A stretch of 64,000 nucleotides of DNA from Rhodococcus sp. RD6.2. GTDB taxonomy: Bacteria > Actinomycetota > Actinomycetes > Mycobacteriales > Mycobacteriaceae. A program made the translations under genes and the position numbers. Under the pieces are notes generated by a model that had not been told where the DNA came from, ran no database searches, and worked only from the letters and a program-made list of their open reading frames with translations. Below, in pieces: positions 18,138 to 27,430 of the stretch; position 1 is the first letter of the stretch; every line of letters starts with the position of its first letter. The stretch lies in assembly GCF_001040705.1 (NCBI RefSeq), contig NZ_CVQP01000009.1, positions 106,139 through 170,138 on the forward strand, written 5' to 3'.

Positions 18138-18151
18138 TGGAACAGGTTCTA
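18138..18151. promoter_or_regulatory. KstR operator between fadE26 and fdxD
   Basis: TGGAACAGGTTCTA is a perfect TNNAACNNGTTNNA match, 146 bp from fadE26 and 84 bp from the ferredoxin start. Confidence 0.88.
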
Positions 18152-18234
18152 GCCTTATGGTGGATCCAGCCGGGCGCACAGCCCAGCGCGACCGGCGGAC
18201 GACTGTCGAATTCCTGTAGAGAAGAGGTTCATCA

Positions 18235-18429
18235 ATGGAGGTCAAGGTCGATTTTGACCGTTGCGAGGCCAACGGCGTGTGTGTGGGTATCGCGCCCGAC
18301 AACTTCGACATCGACGATGACGAGAACTTGATCGTCACGCAGCCCGTCGGCGACGATGCGGAGACCCTCGCGCTGATGAAGGAAGCCGTCGCGCAGTGCC
18401 CGAGGGCCGCGCTCACCCTCGAACCCTGA
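18235..18429 (+). CDS. fdxD: 3Fe-4S ferredoxin FdxD
   Basis: 64 residues. The cluster motif R-C-E-A-N-G-V-C-V-G plus a C-terminal Q-C-P-R gives three conserved cysteines with valine or glycine at the fourth position, as in single 3Fe-4S ferredoxins that serve P450s. It is the Rv3503c position homologue. A likely job is electron supply to CYP125 or another oxygenase of the pathway. AGAAGAGG precedes the ATG. It lies under the KstR box at 18138. Confidence 0.9.
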   Translation: MEVKVDFDRCEANGVCVGIAPDNFDIDDDENLIVTQPVGDDAETLALMKEAVAQCPRAALTLEP

Positions 18430-18451
18430 CACCTGCTCCCTTGCCGCAAAC

Positions 18452-18465
18452 GAGAACACGTTCTA
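18452..18465. promoter_or_regulatory. KstR operator before the hsd4A-like gene
   Basis: GAGAACACGTTCTA; the reverse strand reads TAGAACGTGTTCTC, one base from consensus. It lies 77 bp before the dehydrogenase start. Confidence 0.8.
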
Positions 18466-18541
18466 AGGTGACAGCCGTCACGAACGGGACGGGTGCTCTG
18501 GGGGAACCTCGTCGCCTGTTCCGCATCTATTCACGAAGGCA

Positions 18542-19456
18542 GTGGTGAGATTGGCTAGTCGCGAAGTGGCTCTGGACGGCAAGGTTGCGATCGTCACCGG
18601 CGGCGCGTCGGGTCTCGGCAAGGCCGAGGCACTCGGCCTCGTCCGGTCCGGCGCGAACGTCGTCGTCAACGATCTCACCGCCGGAACGCAGGCGGACGAA
18701 CTCCTGGACGAGATCCAGGCGCTCGGCGGCAAGGGAGTCTTCGTCCCCGGAGACATCGGCGAGCGTTCGACCGCGGACGCGCTGATGGCCGCCGCCCAGG
18801 AACTGGGTGGCGTCGACATCGTCGTCAACAACGCCGGCATCGTTCGCGACAAGATGCTGTTCTCGATGTCCGACGAGGACTGGGATCTCGTACTCAAGGT
18901 TCACCTCCGCGGCCATTTCCTGTTGTGCCGCAACGCCGCCGTGCACTGGCGCGCCGAGTCCAAGGCCTCGGGTGCGCCGGTCTACGGCCGGCTGATCAAC
19001 ACCTCGTCCGAAGCCGGGCTTCTCGGCCCGGCCGGACAGCCCAACTACGGTGCGGCCAAGGCCGGTATCACCGCGCTGACGCTGTCCGCGGCGCGCGGAC
19101 TGGAGCGGTACGGCGTCCGCGCCAACGCCATCTGCCCGCGAGCGCGGACCGCGATGACGGAGAACGTCTTCGGTGACGCACCGGAAGGTGTCGTCGATCC
19201 GCTCTCTCCCGAGCACGTCGTCAACCTCGTCTCGTACCTGGCCTCGCCTGCTGCCGAGTCGATCAACGGTCAGGTCTTCGTTGTGTACGGACCGATGGTG
19301 GCGCTCATGGCGGCGCCCCTTGTCGAGCAGCGGTTCGACGCACCCGGTGCCGAATGGAGCGCAGCGGGGCTCGCAGATTCGCTCGGCGGATACTTCGACG
19401 GCCGCGATCCCGGCCGCATGTTCTCGGCCTCTGAGGCCGTGAAGTCGCTGGGCTGA
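18542..19456 (+). CDS. hsd4A: Steroid 17-beta-hydroxysteroid/3-hydroxyacyl-CoA dehydrogenase, Hsd4A-like
   Basis: 304 residues of the short-chain dehydrogenase family: T-G-G-A-S-G-L-G-K-A cofactor motif (about 20-28), N-N-A-G-I-V-R-D near 100, N-T-S-S serine near 158 and a P-N-Y-G-A-A-K catalytic Tyr/Lys near 172-176. R-P-L-type MFE-2 features (A-G-I-V-R-D-K-M) fit Rv3502c, which oxidises the 3-hydroxyacyl-CoA of the side chain and also 17-hydroxysteroids. Start choice is GTG 18542 or 18545, with GAAGG just upstream. It lies between fdxD and the mce4 operon, as in M. tuberculosis, but has its own KstR box and a downstream terminator. Confidence 0.85.
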   Translation: MVRLASREVALDGKVAIVTGGASGLGKAEALGLVRSGANVVVNDLTAGTQADELLDEIQALGGKGVFVPGDIGERSTADALMAAAQELGGVDIVVNNAGIVRDKMLFSMSDEDWDLVLKVHLRGHFLLCRNAAVHWRAESKASGAPVYGRLINTSSEAGLLGPAGQPNYGAAKAGITALTLSAARGLERYGVRANAICPRARTAMTENVFGDAPEGVVDPLSPEHVVNLVSYLASPAAESINGQVFVVYGPMVALMAAPLVEQRFDAPGAEWSAAGLADSLGGYFDGRDPGRMFSASEAVKSLG

Positions 19457-19464
19457 CGCGCCGA

Positions 19465-19486
19465 CCGGGGGTCGTCAGACCCCCGG
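19465..19486 (+). terminator. Terminator after the hsd4A-like gene
   Basis: A 9-bp perfect stem (CCGGGGGTC / GACCCCCGG) with a GTCA loop, 9 nt after the stop. Confidence 0.7.
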
Positions 19487-19934
19487 CGCGCGACGGCGCA
19501 TTTCTTTCGCACTGAGAAGTAATCTGCTCGAATCTGCTCCGCCGCGGGGTCTGACCGGCCATGATGTGCCGAGCGGTTCCGATTCGGGCGTGAGCATCTG
19601 CTCGAGATATCCCCTGGCAATGAACCGTCGGGGAGGCTGTCGTCCGGAGACGTGAGTCGGCGCTCCCGTCCTGTCGTCCATTTCGGTCGATCCGGTTCGT
19701 CATCCCTCGACCCGTCGAAAGGCGAAGGCAGGCAACGTGAGTCGTTCGAGGATTCGTCGGAGAGTGGAATACCTCGGTGCCGTGCTCGGACTCGTCGACA
19801 TCGACGCGAGGCCGACCGGGTCGGGCCCGTTTCGGGCGACCCCGATGAACACATCTCCTTCCGAGGCTCGGCACTTCGCGGGTCTCGGCACCTCTACCTG
19901 GGAAAACAACCGAGGCGGCCAACTTCTTTGACAG
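19487..19934. other. Non-coding gap before the mce4 operon
   Basis: About 450 bp without a convincing gene. Short open frames exist on both strands but have neither family resemblance nor good ribosome sites. The region has lower G+C patches than neighbouring genes. It probably holds the mce4 promoter, but I see no other clear motif apart from the KstR box at its right end. Confidence 0.5.
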
Positions 19935-19948
19935 GTGAACGTGTTCTA
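19935..19948. promoter_or_regulatory. KstR operator of the mce4 operon
   Basis: GTGAACGTGTTCTA is one base from the KstR consensus. It lies 105 bp before yrbE4A and places sterol import under the same repressor as catabolism, as known for mce4 in mycobacteria and Rhodococcus. Confidence 0.8.
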
Positions 19949-20052
19949 ATTAATATGACCTGGATCACAGACTCCGGGGGGAATCTACACGTCTCCCCTA
20001 ACGCCGCGTGCGCGAACCGCGCCACGCCCACGACATTCGAGGAGGAGGTGCG

Positions 20053-20817
20053 ATGAACGACCTCCTTGCCGTGCCTCTTCGGGCAGTCGGTGGTTTCTTC
20101 CAGATGACCGCGGAAGTGTTCCGCGCGATGGTGCGGCCACCGTTCCAGGGTCGCGAGTTCGTCGACCAGGCCTGGTTCGTCGCGCGGGTCTCGATGGTGC
20201 CGACAGTGCTCGTCGCGATCCCCTTCACCGTCCTGGTGACCTTCACGCTCAACATCCTGCTGCGTGAGATCGGCGCCGCAGACCTGTCCGGTGCGGGCGC
20301 CGCGCTCGGCTCCGTCACCCAGATCGGCCCGATGGTGACTGTGCTCATCGTCGCGGGCGCAGGCGCCACCGCCATCTGCGCCGACCTCGCGGCCCGAACC
20401 ATTCGCGAAGAGATCGACGCGATGCGCGTACTCGGCATCGACCCGATCCAGCGCTTGGTCGTACCGCGTGTCCTGGCCTCCACCGTGATCGCGCTCCTGC
20501 TCAACGGACTCGTCAGCACCATCGGCATCGTCGGTGGGTTCGCGTTCTCGGTACTGCTGCAGGACGTCAATCCCGGAGCCTTCGTCAACGGAATCACGCT
20601 GCTCACCGGATTCGGGGAGCTCATGCTCTCGCAGCTCAAGGCCGGACTTTTCGGAATGATCGCCGGCCTGGTGGCGTGCTACCTCGGCCTCAACGTGAGG
20701 GGCGGTGCCAAGAGCGTGGGAGACGCCGTGAACCAAACCGTCGTCTTCGCCTTCATGGCGTTGTTCGTCGTGAACGTCCTCGTGACCGCCGTCGGTATCA
20801 AGCTGACGGCGGGGTGA
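20053..20817 (+). CDS. yrbE4A: Mce4 transporter permease YrbE4A
   Basis: 254 residues of the MlaE/YrbE permease family, with about five to six hydrophobic segments and the conserved cytoplasmic E-E-I-D-A-M-R-V-L-G-I-D-P loop (about residues 119-131) that contacts the ATPase. Together with YrbE4B it forms the inner-membrane channel of the sterol importer; the ATPase (MceG) is encoded elsewhere. The ATG has GAGGAGG 6 nt upstream. It is the first gene of the mce4 operon. Confidence 0.93.
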   Translation: MNDLLAVPLRAVGGFFQMTAEVFRAMVRPPFQGREFVDQAWFVARVSMVPTVLVAIPFTVLVTFTLNILLREIGAADLSGAGAALGSVTQIGPMVTVLIVAGAGATAICADLAARTIREEIDAMRVLGIDPIQRLVVPRVLASTVIALLLNGLVSTIGIVGGFAFSVLLQDVNPGAFVNGITLLTGFGELMLSQLKAGLFGMIAGLVACYLGLNVRGGAKSVGDAVNQTVVFAFMALFVVNVLVTAVGIKLTAG

Positions 20818-20821
20818 CGCA

Positions 20822-21673
20822 ATGGCATTCGCACTGACCGGAAAGTTCCGGGGCACTCGGCGTCGCCTCCACGGCATGTCGACGAGCATCGACAGCATCG
20901 GTGAGCAGGCGCTCTTCTTCTGGCGGGCACTGGTGTGGGCGCCGCGGTCGCTCATCCACTACCGCAAGGAGACGATCCGGCTCATCGCCGAGATCAGCAT
21001 GGGCACCGGCGCCCTCGCCGTCATTGGCGGCACCGTCATCATCGTCGCCTTCCTGACGCTCTTCTCCGGCGCCGTGATCGCCGTGCAGGGCTACAGCTCA
21101 CTCGGCAACATCGGCATCGAGGCCCTCACCGGCTTCTTCGCCGCGTTCATCAACGTCCGCATCGCCGCACCGGTGATCGCGGGCATCGGCCTGGCCGCCA
21201 CCATCGGTGCCGGTTCCACCGCCCAGTTGGGTGCGATGCGGGTGTCCGAGGAGATCGATGCCCTCGAGGTGATGGCGATCCCGTCCATTCCCTATCTCGT
21301 CAGCACCCGGGTGATGGCCGGGATGATCGCGATCATCCCGCTGTACTCGCTTGCCGTCGTCACGTCGTTCATGGCCAGTCGCTTTGCCACCGTCGTGCTG
21401 AACGGGCAGTCGCCCGGCGTCTACGACCACTACTTCTCGACGTTCCTGATGCCGACGGACATTCTGTGGTCATTCGCGCAGGCCATCGTCATGGGGATCG
21501 CGGTCATGCTGATCCACACCTACTACGGCTACAACGCCAGCGGCGGCCCGGTCGGAGTAGGCGTCGCCGTCGGCAACGCGGTGCGGACGTCGCTGATCGC
21601 GGTCGTCACCGTCACCCTGCTCATCTCGCTCGCCGTGTACGGCGGGTCCGGCAACTTCAACCTCTCGGGATAG
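20822..21673 (+). CDS. yrbE4B: Mce4 transporter permease YrbE4B
   Basis: 283 residues, paralogous to YrbE4A, with the same E-E-I-D-A-L-E-V-M-A-I-P coupling loop and multiple transmembrane helices, including a C-terminal S-L-I-A-V-V-T-V-T-L-L-I. It starts 4 nt after the yrbE4A stop. It forms the heteromeric permease pair of the Mce4 complex. Confidence 0.93.
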   Translation: MAFALTGKFRGTRRRLHGMSTSIDSIGEQALFFWRALVWAPRSLIHYRKETIRLIAEISMGTGALAVIGGTVIIVAFLTLFSGAVIAVQGYSSLGNIGIEALTGFFAAFINVRIAAPVIAGIGLAATIGAGSTAQLGAMRVSEEIDALEVMAIPSIPYLVSTRVMAGMIAIIPLYSLAVVTSFMASRFATVVLNGQSPGVYDHYFSTFLMPTDILWSFAQAIVMGIAVMLIHTYYGYNASGGPVGVGVAVGNAVRTSLIAVVTVTLLISLAVYGGSGNFNLSG

Positions 21674-21677
21674 GCCG

Positions 21678-22856
21678 ATGACCGATTCCACATGGAAGAA
21701 GAAGCTCGCGGCGCTGCTCCTCGTCGGCAGCCTCGTCGCTGTCGTCGCTTTTGCACTGACCCTGTTCGCGGGCACCTTCAAGGACTCCGAGCCCGTCACC
21801 GTCACCGCGGACCGTGCGGGTCTGGTGATGGACCCGCAGGCGAAGGTCAAGCTGCGCGGCGTCGAGGTGGGCCGGGTCGGATCCATCGACGAGGTCGACG
21901 GCCAGGCCGTCCTGCACCTCGACATGGATCCGTCCCAGATGCACCTGATTCCGTCGAACTCGACGGTGGAGATCAAGTCCACCACCGTGTTCGGCGCGAA
22001 GTACGTGAACTTCGTGGTGCCGGAGAAGCCGTCGTCGCAGTCGCTGGCGCCCGGCACGGACATCGCGGCCACCTCGGTGACCGTCGAGTTCAACACGCTG
22101 TTCCAGAATCTGTCGACACTGCTGCAGCAGATCGAGCCGGAAAAGCTCAACGCCACTCTCGGCGCGATCTCGTCGGCACTCAATGGGCGCGGTGACGAAC
22201 TCGGCGAGTTGCTCGCCGAGACCGACTCGTACCTGAAGACGATGAATCCGACGCTCCCGCAGCTGCAGCAGGATCTTGCGGCGGCGGCCACGGTGACCAA
22301 CACCTTCGCCGACGTCACCCCCGATCTGATGACGCTGCTGGACAACGCGACCGCCACCAGCGGCACCATCGTCGAGGAGCAGGACAACTTGAACGCGCTG
22401 CTGATGAACGTGACCGGACTCGCGAACACCGCGAATCAGGTGGTCACCGAGAACGAGGCGAACCTGACCGAGTCGCTGTCGCTGCTCGTCCCGACGACGT
22501 CCCTGTTGGCGGAGTACTCGCCGAGCGTCGCGTGCCTGATCGTGGGTCTGAACGACGTTCGCCCGATCGCGGAGCGGATCATGGGTGGTAATCAGCCCGG
22601 CGTCGCGTTGAGCGCCAGCTTCCTTCCGGGCGCGGAGCCGTACACGTACCCGAAGGACCTGCCCAAGGTGAATGCCACTGGTGGCCCGAACTGCTGGGGC
22701 CTGCCCAACTTCGACCCGAAGAAGGACGGACATGCGCCGTTCGTCGTCGCCGATACCGGGACGGTGCCCTACCAGCCGAGCACGGAGGCGTCGTTCAACG
22801 TGCCGAAGCTGTTCCAGTGGCTGTATGCAGGCGTCGCACCGCAGGGAGGGAACTGA
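21678..22856 (+). CDS. mce4A: Mce4A substrate-shuttle subunit
   Basis: 392 residues: an N-terminal transmembrane anchor (about 8-30), the MCE/MlaD domain (about 40-120, with V-K-L-R-G-V-E-V-G-R-V and F-G-A-K-Y-V-N-F), then a long helical tube-forming region and a Mce_C segment with C-L-I-V-G-L. Six Mce subunits assemble as a heterohexameric hydrophobic tunnel for sterols across the periplasm. It starts 4 nt after yrbE4B and its stop overlaps mce4B by 1 nt (TGATG). Confidence 0.93.
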   Translation: MTDSTWKKKLAALLLVGSLVAVVAFALTLFAGTFKDSEPVTVTADRAGLVMDPQAKVKLRGVEVGRVGSIDEVDGQAVLHLDMDPSQMHLIPSNSTVEIKSTTVFGAKYVNFVVPEKPSSQSLAPGTDIAATSVTVEFNTLFQNLSTLLQQIEPEKLNATLGAISSALNGRGDELGELLAETDSYLKTMNPTLPQLQQDLAAAATVTNTFADVTPDLMTLLDNATATSGTIVEEQDNLNALLMNVTGLANTANQVVTENEANLTESLSLLVPTTSLLAEYSPSVACLIVGLNDVRPIAERIMGGNQPGVALSASFLPGAEPYTYPKDLPKVNATGGPNCWGLPNFDPKKDGHAPFVVADTGTVPYQPSTEASFNVPKLFQWLYAGVAPQGGN

Positions 22857-23881
22857 TGCGGCCGACCACGATCAAGCTGCTGGCCTTCGCCACGGTGATG
22901 GCAGTGATCTTCGCCGGTCTTGCCGTGGTGTTCAGTCAAGTCCGGTTCAGCTCCAGCGACGGGTACCACGCGGAATTCACCAGCGCCTCCGGGCTGAAGT
23001 CCGGTGACAAGGTGCGCATCGCAGGTGTTCCGGTCGGCACGGTCGGCAGTGTCGAGGTCGGCGGCGACAACCTCGCCGAGGTCAGCTTCGACGTCGACTC
23101 CAAGTACTCGCTGCTGCAGAACACGCGGGCGACGGTTCGGTACGAGAACCTCGTCGGAGACCGGTATCTGGAGCTGCTCGAGGGGGAGGGTTCGTCCGAC
23201 ACCCTCGCCGCAGGCGGCACCCTCCCGGAGTCGCAGACGTCACCCGCGCTCGATCTCGACCTTCTGCTCGGCGGCTTCAAGCCGCTGCTGAAGGGGCTGA
23301 GCGCCGATCAGGTCAACGACCTGACCGGTTCGCTGCTCCAGGTGCTGCAGGGTCAGGGCGGGACGCTGGTCTCCCTGCTCGGGAACACCAGCTCGTTCAC
23401 CTCGTCGCTCGCCGACCGGGATCAGCTGATCGGCGACGTCATCAACAACCTGAACACGACGCTGACCACGATCGACAACAGCGGTGAGCAGTTCTCCACG
23501 ACGATCGACCAGTTGCAGCAGCTGGTCAGCGGCCTCGCGCAGGACAAGGATCCGATCGGCGCCGCGATTCCCGAGATCGCGACCGCTACAGGTGATCTCG
23601 CGTCGCTGCTGCAAGGTGTGCGGCCCGACCTGCAGGCCACGATCGCCGAGGCGAACAAGGTGGCAACCCAGCTCGTCGACGGTCAGGACCAGATCGACTG
23701 GGTGCTCGAGCGCCTGCCCGAGGCCTACCGCACGCTGATCCGAACGGGCGCGTACGGCAGCATGTTCCAGTTCTACACATGCTCGGTGAAGTTCAAGTTC
23801 AGCGGCCCCGACGGCAAGGAAATGCACGTGGAACTGCCGACGACCCCGACGCAGACGACAGGGAGGTGTGCATTCCGATGA
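22856..23881 (+). CDS. mce4B: Mce4B substrate-shuttle subunit
   Basis: 341 residues. A membrane anchor (about 7-27) is followed by the MCE domain with G-L-K-S-G-D-K-V-R-I-A-G-V-P-V-G and N-L-V-G-D-R-Y-L-E-L, then a glutamine/leucine-rich helical part. It begins inside the mce4A stop and ends in an ATGA overlap with mce4C, so translation is coupled. The C-terminus carries a Y-T-C-S-V-K-F-K-F strand and a short basic tail. Confidence 0.93.
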   Translation: MRPTTIKLLAFATVMAVIFAGLAVVFSQVRFSSSDGYHAEFTSASGLKSGDKVRIAGVPVGTVGSVEVGGDNLAEVSFDVDSKYSLLQNTRATVRYENLVGDRYLELLEGEGSSDTLAAGGTLPESQTSPALDLDLLLGGFKPLLKGLSADQVNDLTGSLLQVLQGQGGTLVSLLGNTSSFTSSLADRDQLIGDVINNLNTTLTTIDNSGEQFSTTIDQLQQLVSGLAQDKDPIGAAIPEIATATGDLASLLQGVRPDLQATIAEANKVATQLVDGQDQIDWVLERLPEAYRTLIRTGAYGSMFQFYTCSVKFKFSGPDGKEMHVELPTTPTQTTGRCAFR

Positions 23882-24930
23882 GCAAGCCCGAACGGAATCC
23901 CGTGCAGATCGGCGTCATCGGCCTCGTTGTCGCAGTCGCACTCATTTTGGCCGGTCTCCAGTACGACCGGCTGCCCTTCATCGCGGGCGGTGTCCGCTAC
24001 CAGGCGTACTTCGAGGACGCGGGCGGCCTGCTCACAGGTGACTACGTCACCGTCGCGGGCGTCAACGTCGGCAAGGTGGAGAAGGTCGAACTGGACGGCA
24101 CCGACGTGCAGGTCACCTTCGCGATGGACGAGAACATCCAGCTCGGGGACAGCACCCGCGCCGACATCAAGACCAACACCATCCTCGGTCGCAAGTCTCT
24201 GGAGGTGACCCCCGATGGATCGGAGGTCATGCCTGTCGGCAGTGCGATCCCGTTGGACCGCACCAACTCTCCGTACTCGCTCAACGACGCCCTCGGTGAC
24301 TTGACGACGTCGGTGTCGGATCTGGACACCCAGCAGCTCAACGACGCATTGAACGCGGCATCCGACACCCTCGCGGACACGCCGCCGGAACTGCGGGCGG
24401 CGCTCGACGGTGCCAGCCGGCTGTCCGCGAGCATCAACGCACGCGACGAATCGCTCGAGGACCTGCTGAAGCGGGCCGAGAGCGTGACGGGCATCCTGGC
24501 CGAGCGCAGCGACCAGATCAACTCGCTCGTCGTCGACGGCAACCAGCTGCTCGGCGAACTGGATCGCCGCCGCAACGCGATCAGTGAGCTCATCACGAAC
24601 GTCTCGGCGGTGTCCCGCCAGCTGACCGGGCTGGTCCAGGACAACGAGGAGCAGATGAAGCCGACACTCGACCAGCTCAACTCGACCGTCGAGATCCTGC
24701 AGCGCAACAAGGACAACATCAGTCGCGGACTCGACGGGCTCGCCCCGTACGCCACCGCGCTCGGCGAGGCCGTCAGCAGCGGTCCGTTCTTCATGGCGTA
24801 TGTCGCGAACTTCCAGCTCGGCGCGGTGTCGCAGACGCTCGTCGATCAGCTGGTGTGGCCCGAGCACGTGCCGCAGGACCTCCAGCAGTTTCCCCCTCTC
24901 AAGGCCGAGCTCAAGGACCCGAACCGGTGA
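23878..24930 (+). CDS. mce4C: Mce4C substrate-shuttle subunit
   Basis: 350 residues: membrane anchor (about 9-29), MCE domain with L-L-T-G-D-Y-V-T-V-A-G-V-N-V-G-K-V and I-L-G-R-K-S-L-E-V, then a coiled helical region rich in charged residues. GGGAGG precedes the ATG. ATGA overlap with mce4B and GTGA overlap with mce4D. Confidence 0.93.
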   Translation: MSKPERNPVQIGVIGLVVAVALILAGLQYDRLPFIAGGVRYQAYFEDAGGLLTGDYVTVAGVNVGKVEKVELDGTDVQVTFAMDENIQLGDSTRADIKTNTILGRKSLEVTPDGSEVMPVGSAIPLDRTNSPYSLNDALGDLTTSVSDLDTQQLNDALNAASDTLADTPPELRAALDGASRLSASINARDESLEDLLKRAESVTGILAERSDQINSLVVDGNQLLGELDRRRNAISELITNVSAVSRQLTGLVQDNEEQMKPTLDQLNSTVEILQRNKDNISRGLDGLAPYATALGEAVSSGPFFMAYVANFQLGAVSQTLVDQLVWPEHVPQDLQQFPPLKAELKDPNR

Positions 24931-26204
24931 GCGCCCAGATGAACTCGAACAAGAAGTGGCTTATCGGCGGCGGAGTCGTCGCCGTGGTCGCGGCGATCGT
25001 TGCGGGTGTGCTGTTCTTCTTCCCGGGAGTCGGCAAGACCACCATCACCGCCGAATTCCCTTCCACCACGGGACTTTACGCAGGCGATGACGTCCGCGTT
25101 CTCGGCGTGAAGGTCGGCTCGATCGAGAGCATCGACCCCAACGGCACCGGCGCGACCGTGGTGATGAACGTCGACCGTTCCGTCGACATCCCGGCCGATG
25201 CGAAGGCCGTGATCGTGGCTCCCAGCCTCGTCGCGGCGCGCTTCATCCAGCTGACTCCCGTCTACGACGGCGGCGACGCGATGAGCGACGGCGCCGAGAT
25301 TCCCGTGGAACGCACAGCCGTTCCGGTGGAGTGGGACGAGATCAAGACGGAGCTGGCCCGGTTGTCCGACGAGCTCGGACCGCAGGGGTCCGCGGATCAG
25401 GGCTCGCTCGGCCGTTTCATCGATACCGCGGGTGCGAATCTCGACGGCAACGGCGACGCGCTGCGCAACACGTTGCGTGAGGTGTCCGACACGATGAAGC
25501 TCCTCTCCGACGGGCGTACCGACCTGTTCGGCACCATTCGGAACCTCCAGGCGTTCGTCTCGGCGCTGTCCGCGAGCAACGAGCAGATCGTGCAGTTCGG
25601 TGGCCGGCTCGCCTCCGTGTCGTCGCTCCTCGCCGACACCAGCGACGAACTGGGTACCGCACTCACCGACCTCGATGTCGCGATGGGCGACGTGCAGCGC
25701 TTCGTCTCGGAGAACGGTGACGCGCTCAACGAGCAGGTGGGTCGACTCGCCGACGTGACCACGACTCTCGTCGAGAAGCGCCCCCAGTTGGAGCAGGTGT
25801 TGCACGTGGCACCGAACGCGCTGGCGAACTTCAACAACATCTACAGCCCGCGGCACGGATCGCTCAACGGTGCGATCGCGGCAACCAACGCGGGTAATCC
25901 GATCAACATGATCTGCGGCATGATCGAGGGTCTCGAAACCAACGACTCGGATCGCAGCGCCGACCTCTGCGCGCAGTACCTCGGGCCGGTGCTGAACTCG
26001 GTCGCGATGAACTATCCCGGCTTCCTGACGAATCCGGCGATCGGGGCGAGCGCCACGCCCGACCAGATCGTGTACTCGCCGCCGAGCCTGGCCGGTGAGG
26101 TTCCGACCCGCACCGCGACGGCGCGAGGCCCGCTCGCCGACATGCCCACCATCGACGTGCCCAAGGATCTCGGCGCACTGCTCAACCCGGGAGGGGGACG
26201 ATGA
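24927..26204 (+). CDS. mce4D: Mce4D substrate-shuttle subunit
   Basis: 425 residues from GTG 24927, which overlaps the mce4C stop; ATG 24939 is an alternative. Anchor about 11-31, MCE domain with L-Y-A-G-D-D-V-R-V-L-G-V-K-V-G and A-A-R-F-I-Q-L, helical region, then a C-terminal proline/threonine-rich tail. The pair C-G-M (about residue 330) and L-C-A-Q may form a disulphide. ATGA overlap with mce4E. Confidence 0.92.
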   Translation: MSAQMNSNKKWLIGGGVVAVVAAIVAGVLFFFPGVGKTTITAEFPSTTGLYAGDDVRVLGVKVGSIESIDPNGTGATVVMNVDRSVDIPADAKAVIVAPSLVAARFIQLTPVYDGGDAMSDGAEIPVERTAVPVEWDEIKTELARLSDELGPQGSADQGSLGRFIDTAGANLDGNGDALRNTLREVSDTMKLLSDGRTDLFGTIRNLQAFVSALSASNEQIVQFGGRLASVSSLLADTSDELGTALTDLDVAMGDVQRFVSENGDALNEQVGRLADVTTTLVEKRPQLEQVLHVAPNALANFNNIYSPRHGSLNGAIAATNAGNPINMICGMIEGLETNDSDRSADLCAQYLGPVLNSVAMNYPGFLTNPAIGASATPDQIVYSPPSLAGEVPTRTATARGPLADMPTIDVPKDLGALLNPGGGR

Positions 26205-27430
26205 TCGCGCGCAGGCGAACCCGCCGGTCGGTCGCGGTGATCGCGACGGCGACGGCGCTGACGCTGGCCCTGACCGGCTGTGAGTGGGACGGACTCAACT
26301 CGGTTCCGTTGCCCGGCACCGAGGGTGGCGAGGACGGCGCGTACACCGTCCAGATCGAGATGCCGAACGTGACCACGCTGTCGCAGAATTCACCGGTCCG
26401 GGTGAACGACGTGACGGTCGGAACCGTCACGGACATCGAACTGGACGGATGGCACGCCCTGGTGACGGTGTCGATCAACCCCGGCGTCGAGTTGCCTGCA
26501 AACGCCACCGCGAAGATCGGCCAGACGAGCCTCCTCGGTTCGCAGCACCTGGAGTTGGCTCCGCCGCCGGGGATCGCGCCGGAAGGCACGCTCGAGGACG
26601 GCACCGTCATTCCGATCGACCGCGCCGGTGCGTACCCGACCACCGAGCAGACCCTGTCCTCGCTGTCGGTCGTGCTCAACGGCGGTGGCCTGGCGCAGAT
26701 CAACGACATCACCCGTGAACTGAATGCCGCGCTGGGTGGTCGCGAGGAGTCGATCCGCGACCTGCTTCCGCAGCTCGACCAGCTGGTCGGGAGCCTCGAC
26801 GCCCAGCGCGGTGAGATCATCTCCGCGATGGAAGGCATCGACCGGCTCGCGAGCACCGTCAACGCGCAGACCGAGACGCTCAACGCAGCACTGGAAGGGA
26901 TCCCGCCCGCACTCGAGGTGCTGGTCGGGGAGCGGCAGAACCTCACCAACGCCCTTGTCGCACTGGGGAACTTCAGCACAACCGCCACCCGCGTCATCAA
27001 CGAGAGCGGCGACGACCTGGAGTCGAATCTGGCGTCGCTCGTGCCGATTCTCACCCAGTTGGCCAGCACTGGTAACGCGCTGACCGACGTGCTGTCGCTG
27101 ATGCTCACCTTCCCGTTCACGATGAAGAACATGGATCAGGTGTTCCGTGGCGACTACGCGAACCTGATGATGATGATCGACCTGACCAACGCTCGGCTCG
27201 ACACGAACTTCCTCGGTGGAACGAATGCGGGTACCCGGCTGGCCGGTGTCGAGGGTGCCCTCGGCGCGTTCGCGGGGACCGCGGGTCAGGCCGAGAACCC
27301 ACTCGCAACGCCCGCGCCGCGGAGTCCCGACCCGGTCCAGGCCGAACCGAAGCCCGCGACCCCAATGATTCCCGGTTTGCCGCAGATCCAGATTCCCGGC
27401 CTGCCTCAGCTAGGAGCGCCGACGCCATGA
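26201..27430 (+). CDS. mce4E: Mce4E lipoprotein subunit (LprN-type)
   Basis: 409 residues. Mce4E is the lipoprotein of the set: a signal with lipobox A-L-T-G-C (Cys27), then the MCE domain with P-V-R-V-N-D-V-T-V-G-T-V and L-L-G-S-Q-H-L-E-L. The last 60 residues are proline-rich with repeated I-P-G-L-P-Q. It starts in an ATGA overlap with mce4D and ends in one with mce4F. Confidence 0.93.
   Translation: MIARRRTRRSVAVIATATALTLALTGCEWDGLNSVPLPGTEGGEDGAYTVQIEMPNVTTLSQNSPVRVNDVTVGTVTDIELDGWHALVTVSINPGVELPANATAKIGQTSLLGSQHLELAPPPGIAPEGTLEDGTVIPIDRAGAYPTTEQTLSSLSVVLNGGGLAQINDITRELNAALGGREESIRDLLPQLDQLVGSLDAQRGEIISAMEGIDRLASTVNAQTETLNAALEGIPPALEVLVGERQNLTNALVALGNFSTTATRVINESGDDLESNLASLVPILTQLASTGNALTDVLSLMLTFPFTMKNMDQVFRGDYANLMMMIDLTNARLDTNFLGGTNAGTRLAGVEGALGAFAGTAGQAENPLATPAPRSPDPVQAEPKPATPMIPGLPQIQIPGLPQLGAPTP

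Noticed and set aside
19652-20056. Short open frames before yrbE4A
   Set aside because: No family resemblance, no good ribosome site, and they cross the KstR box.
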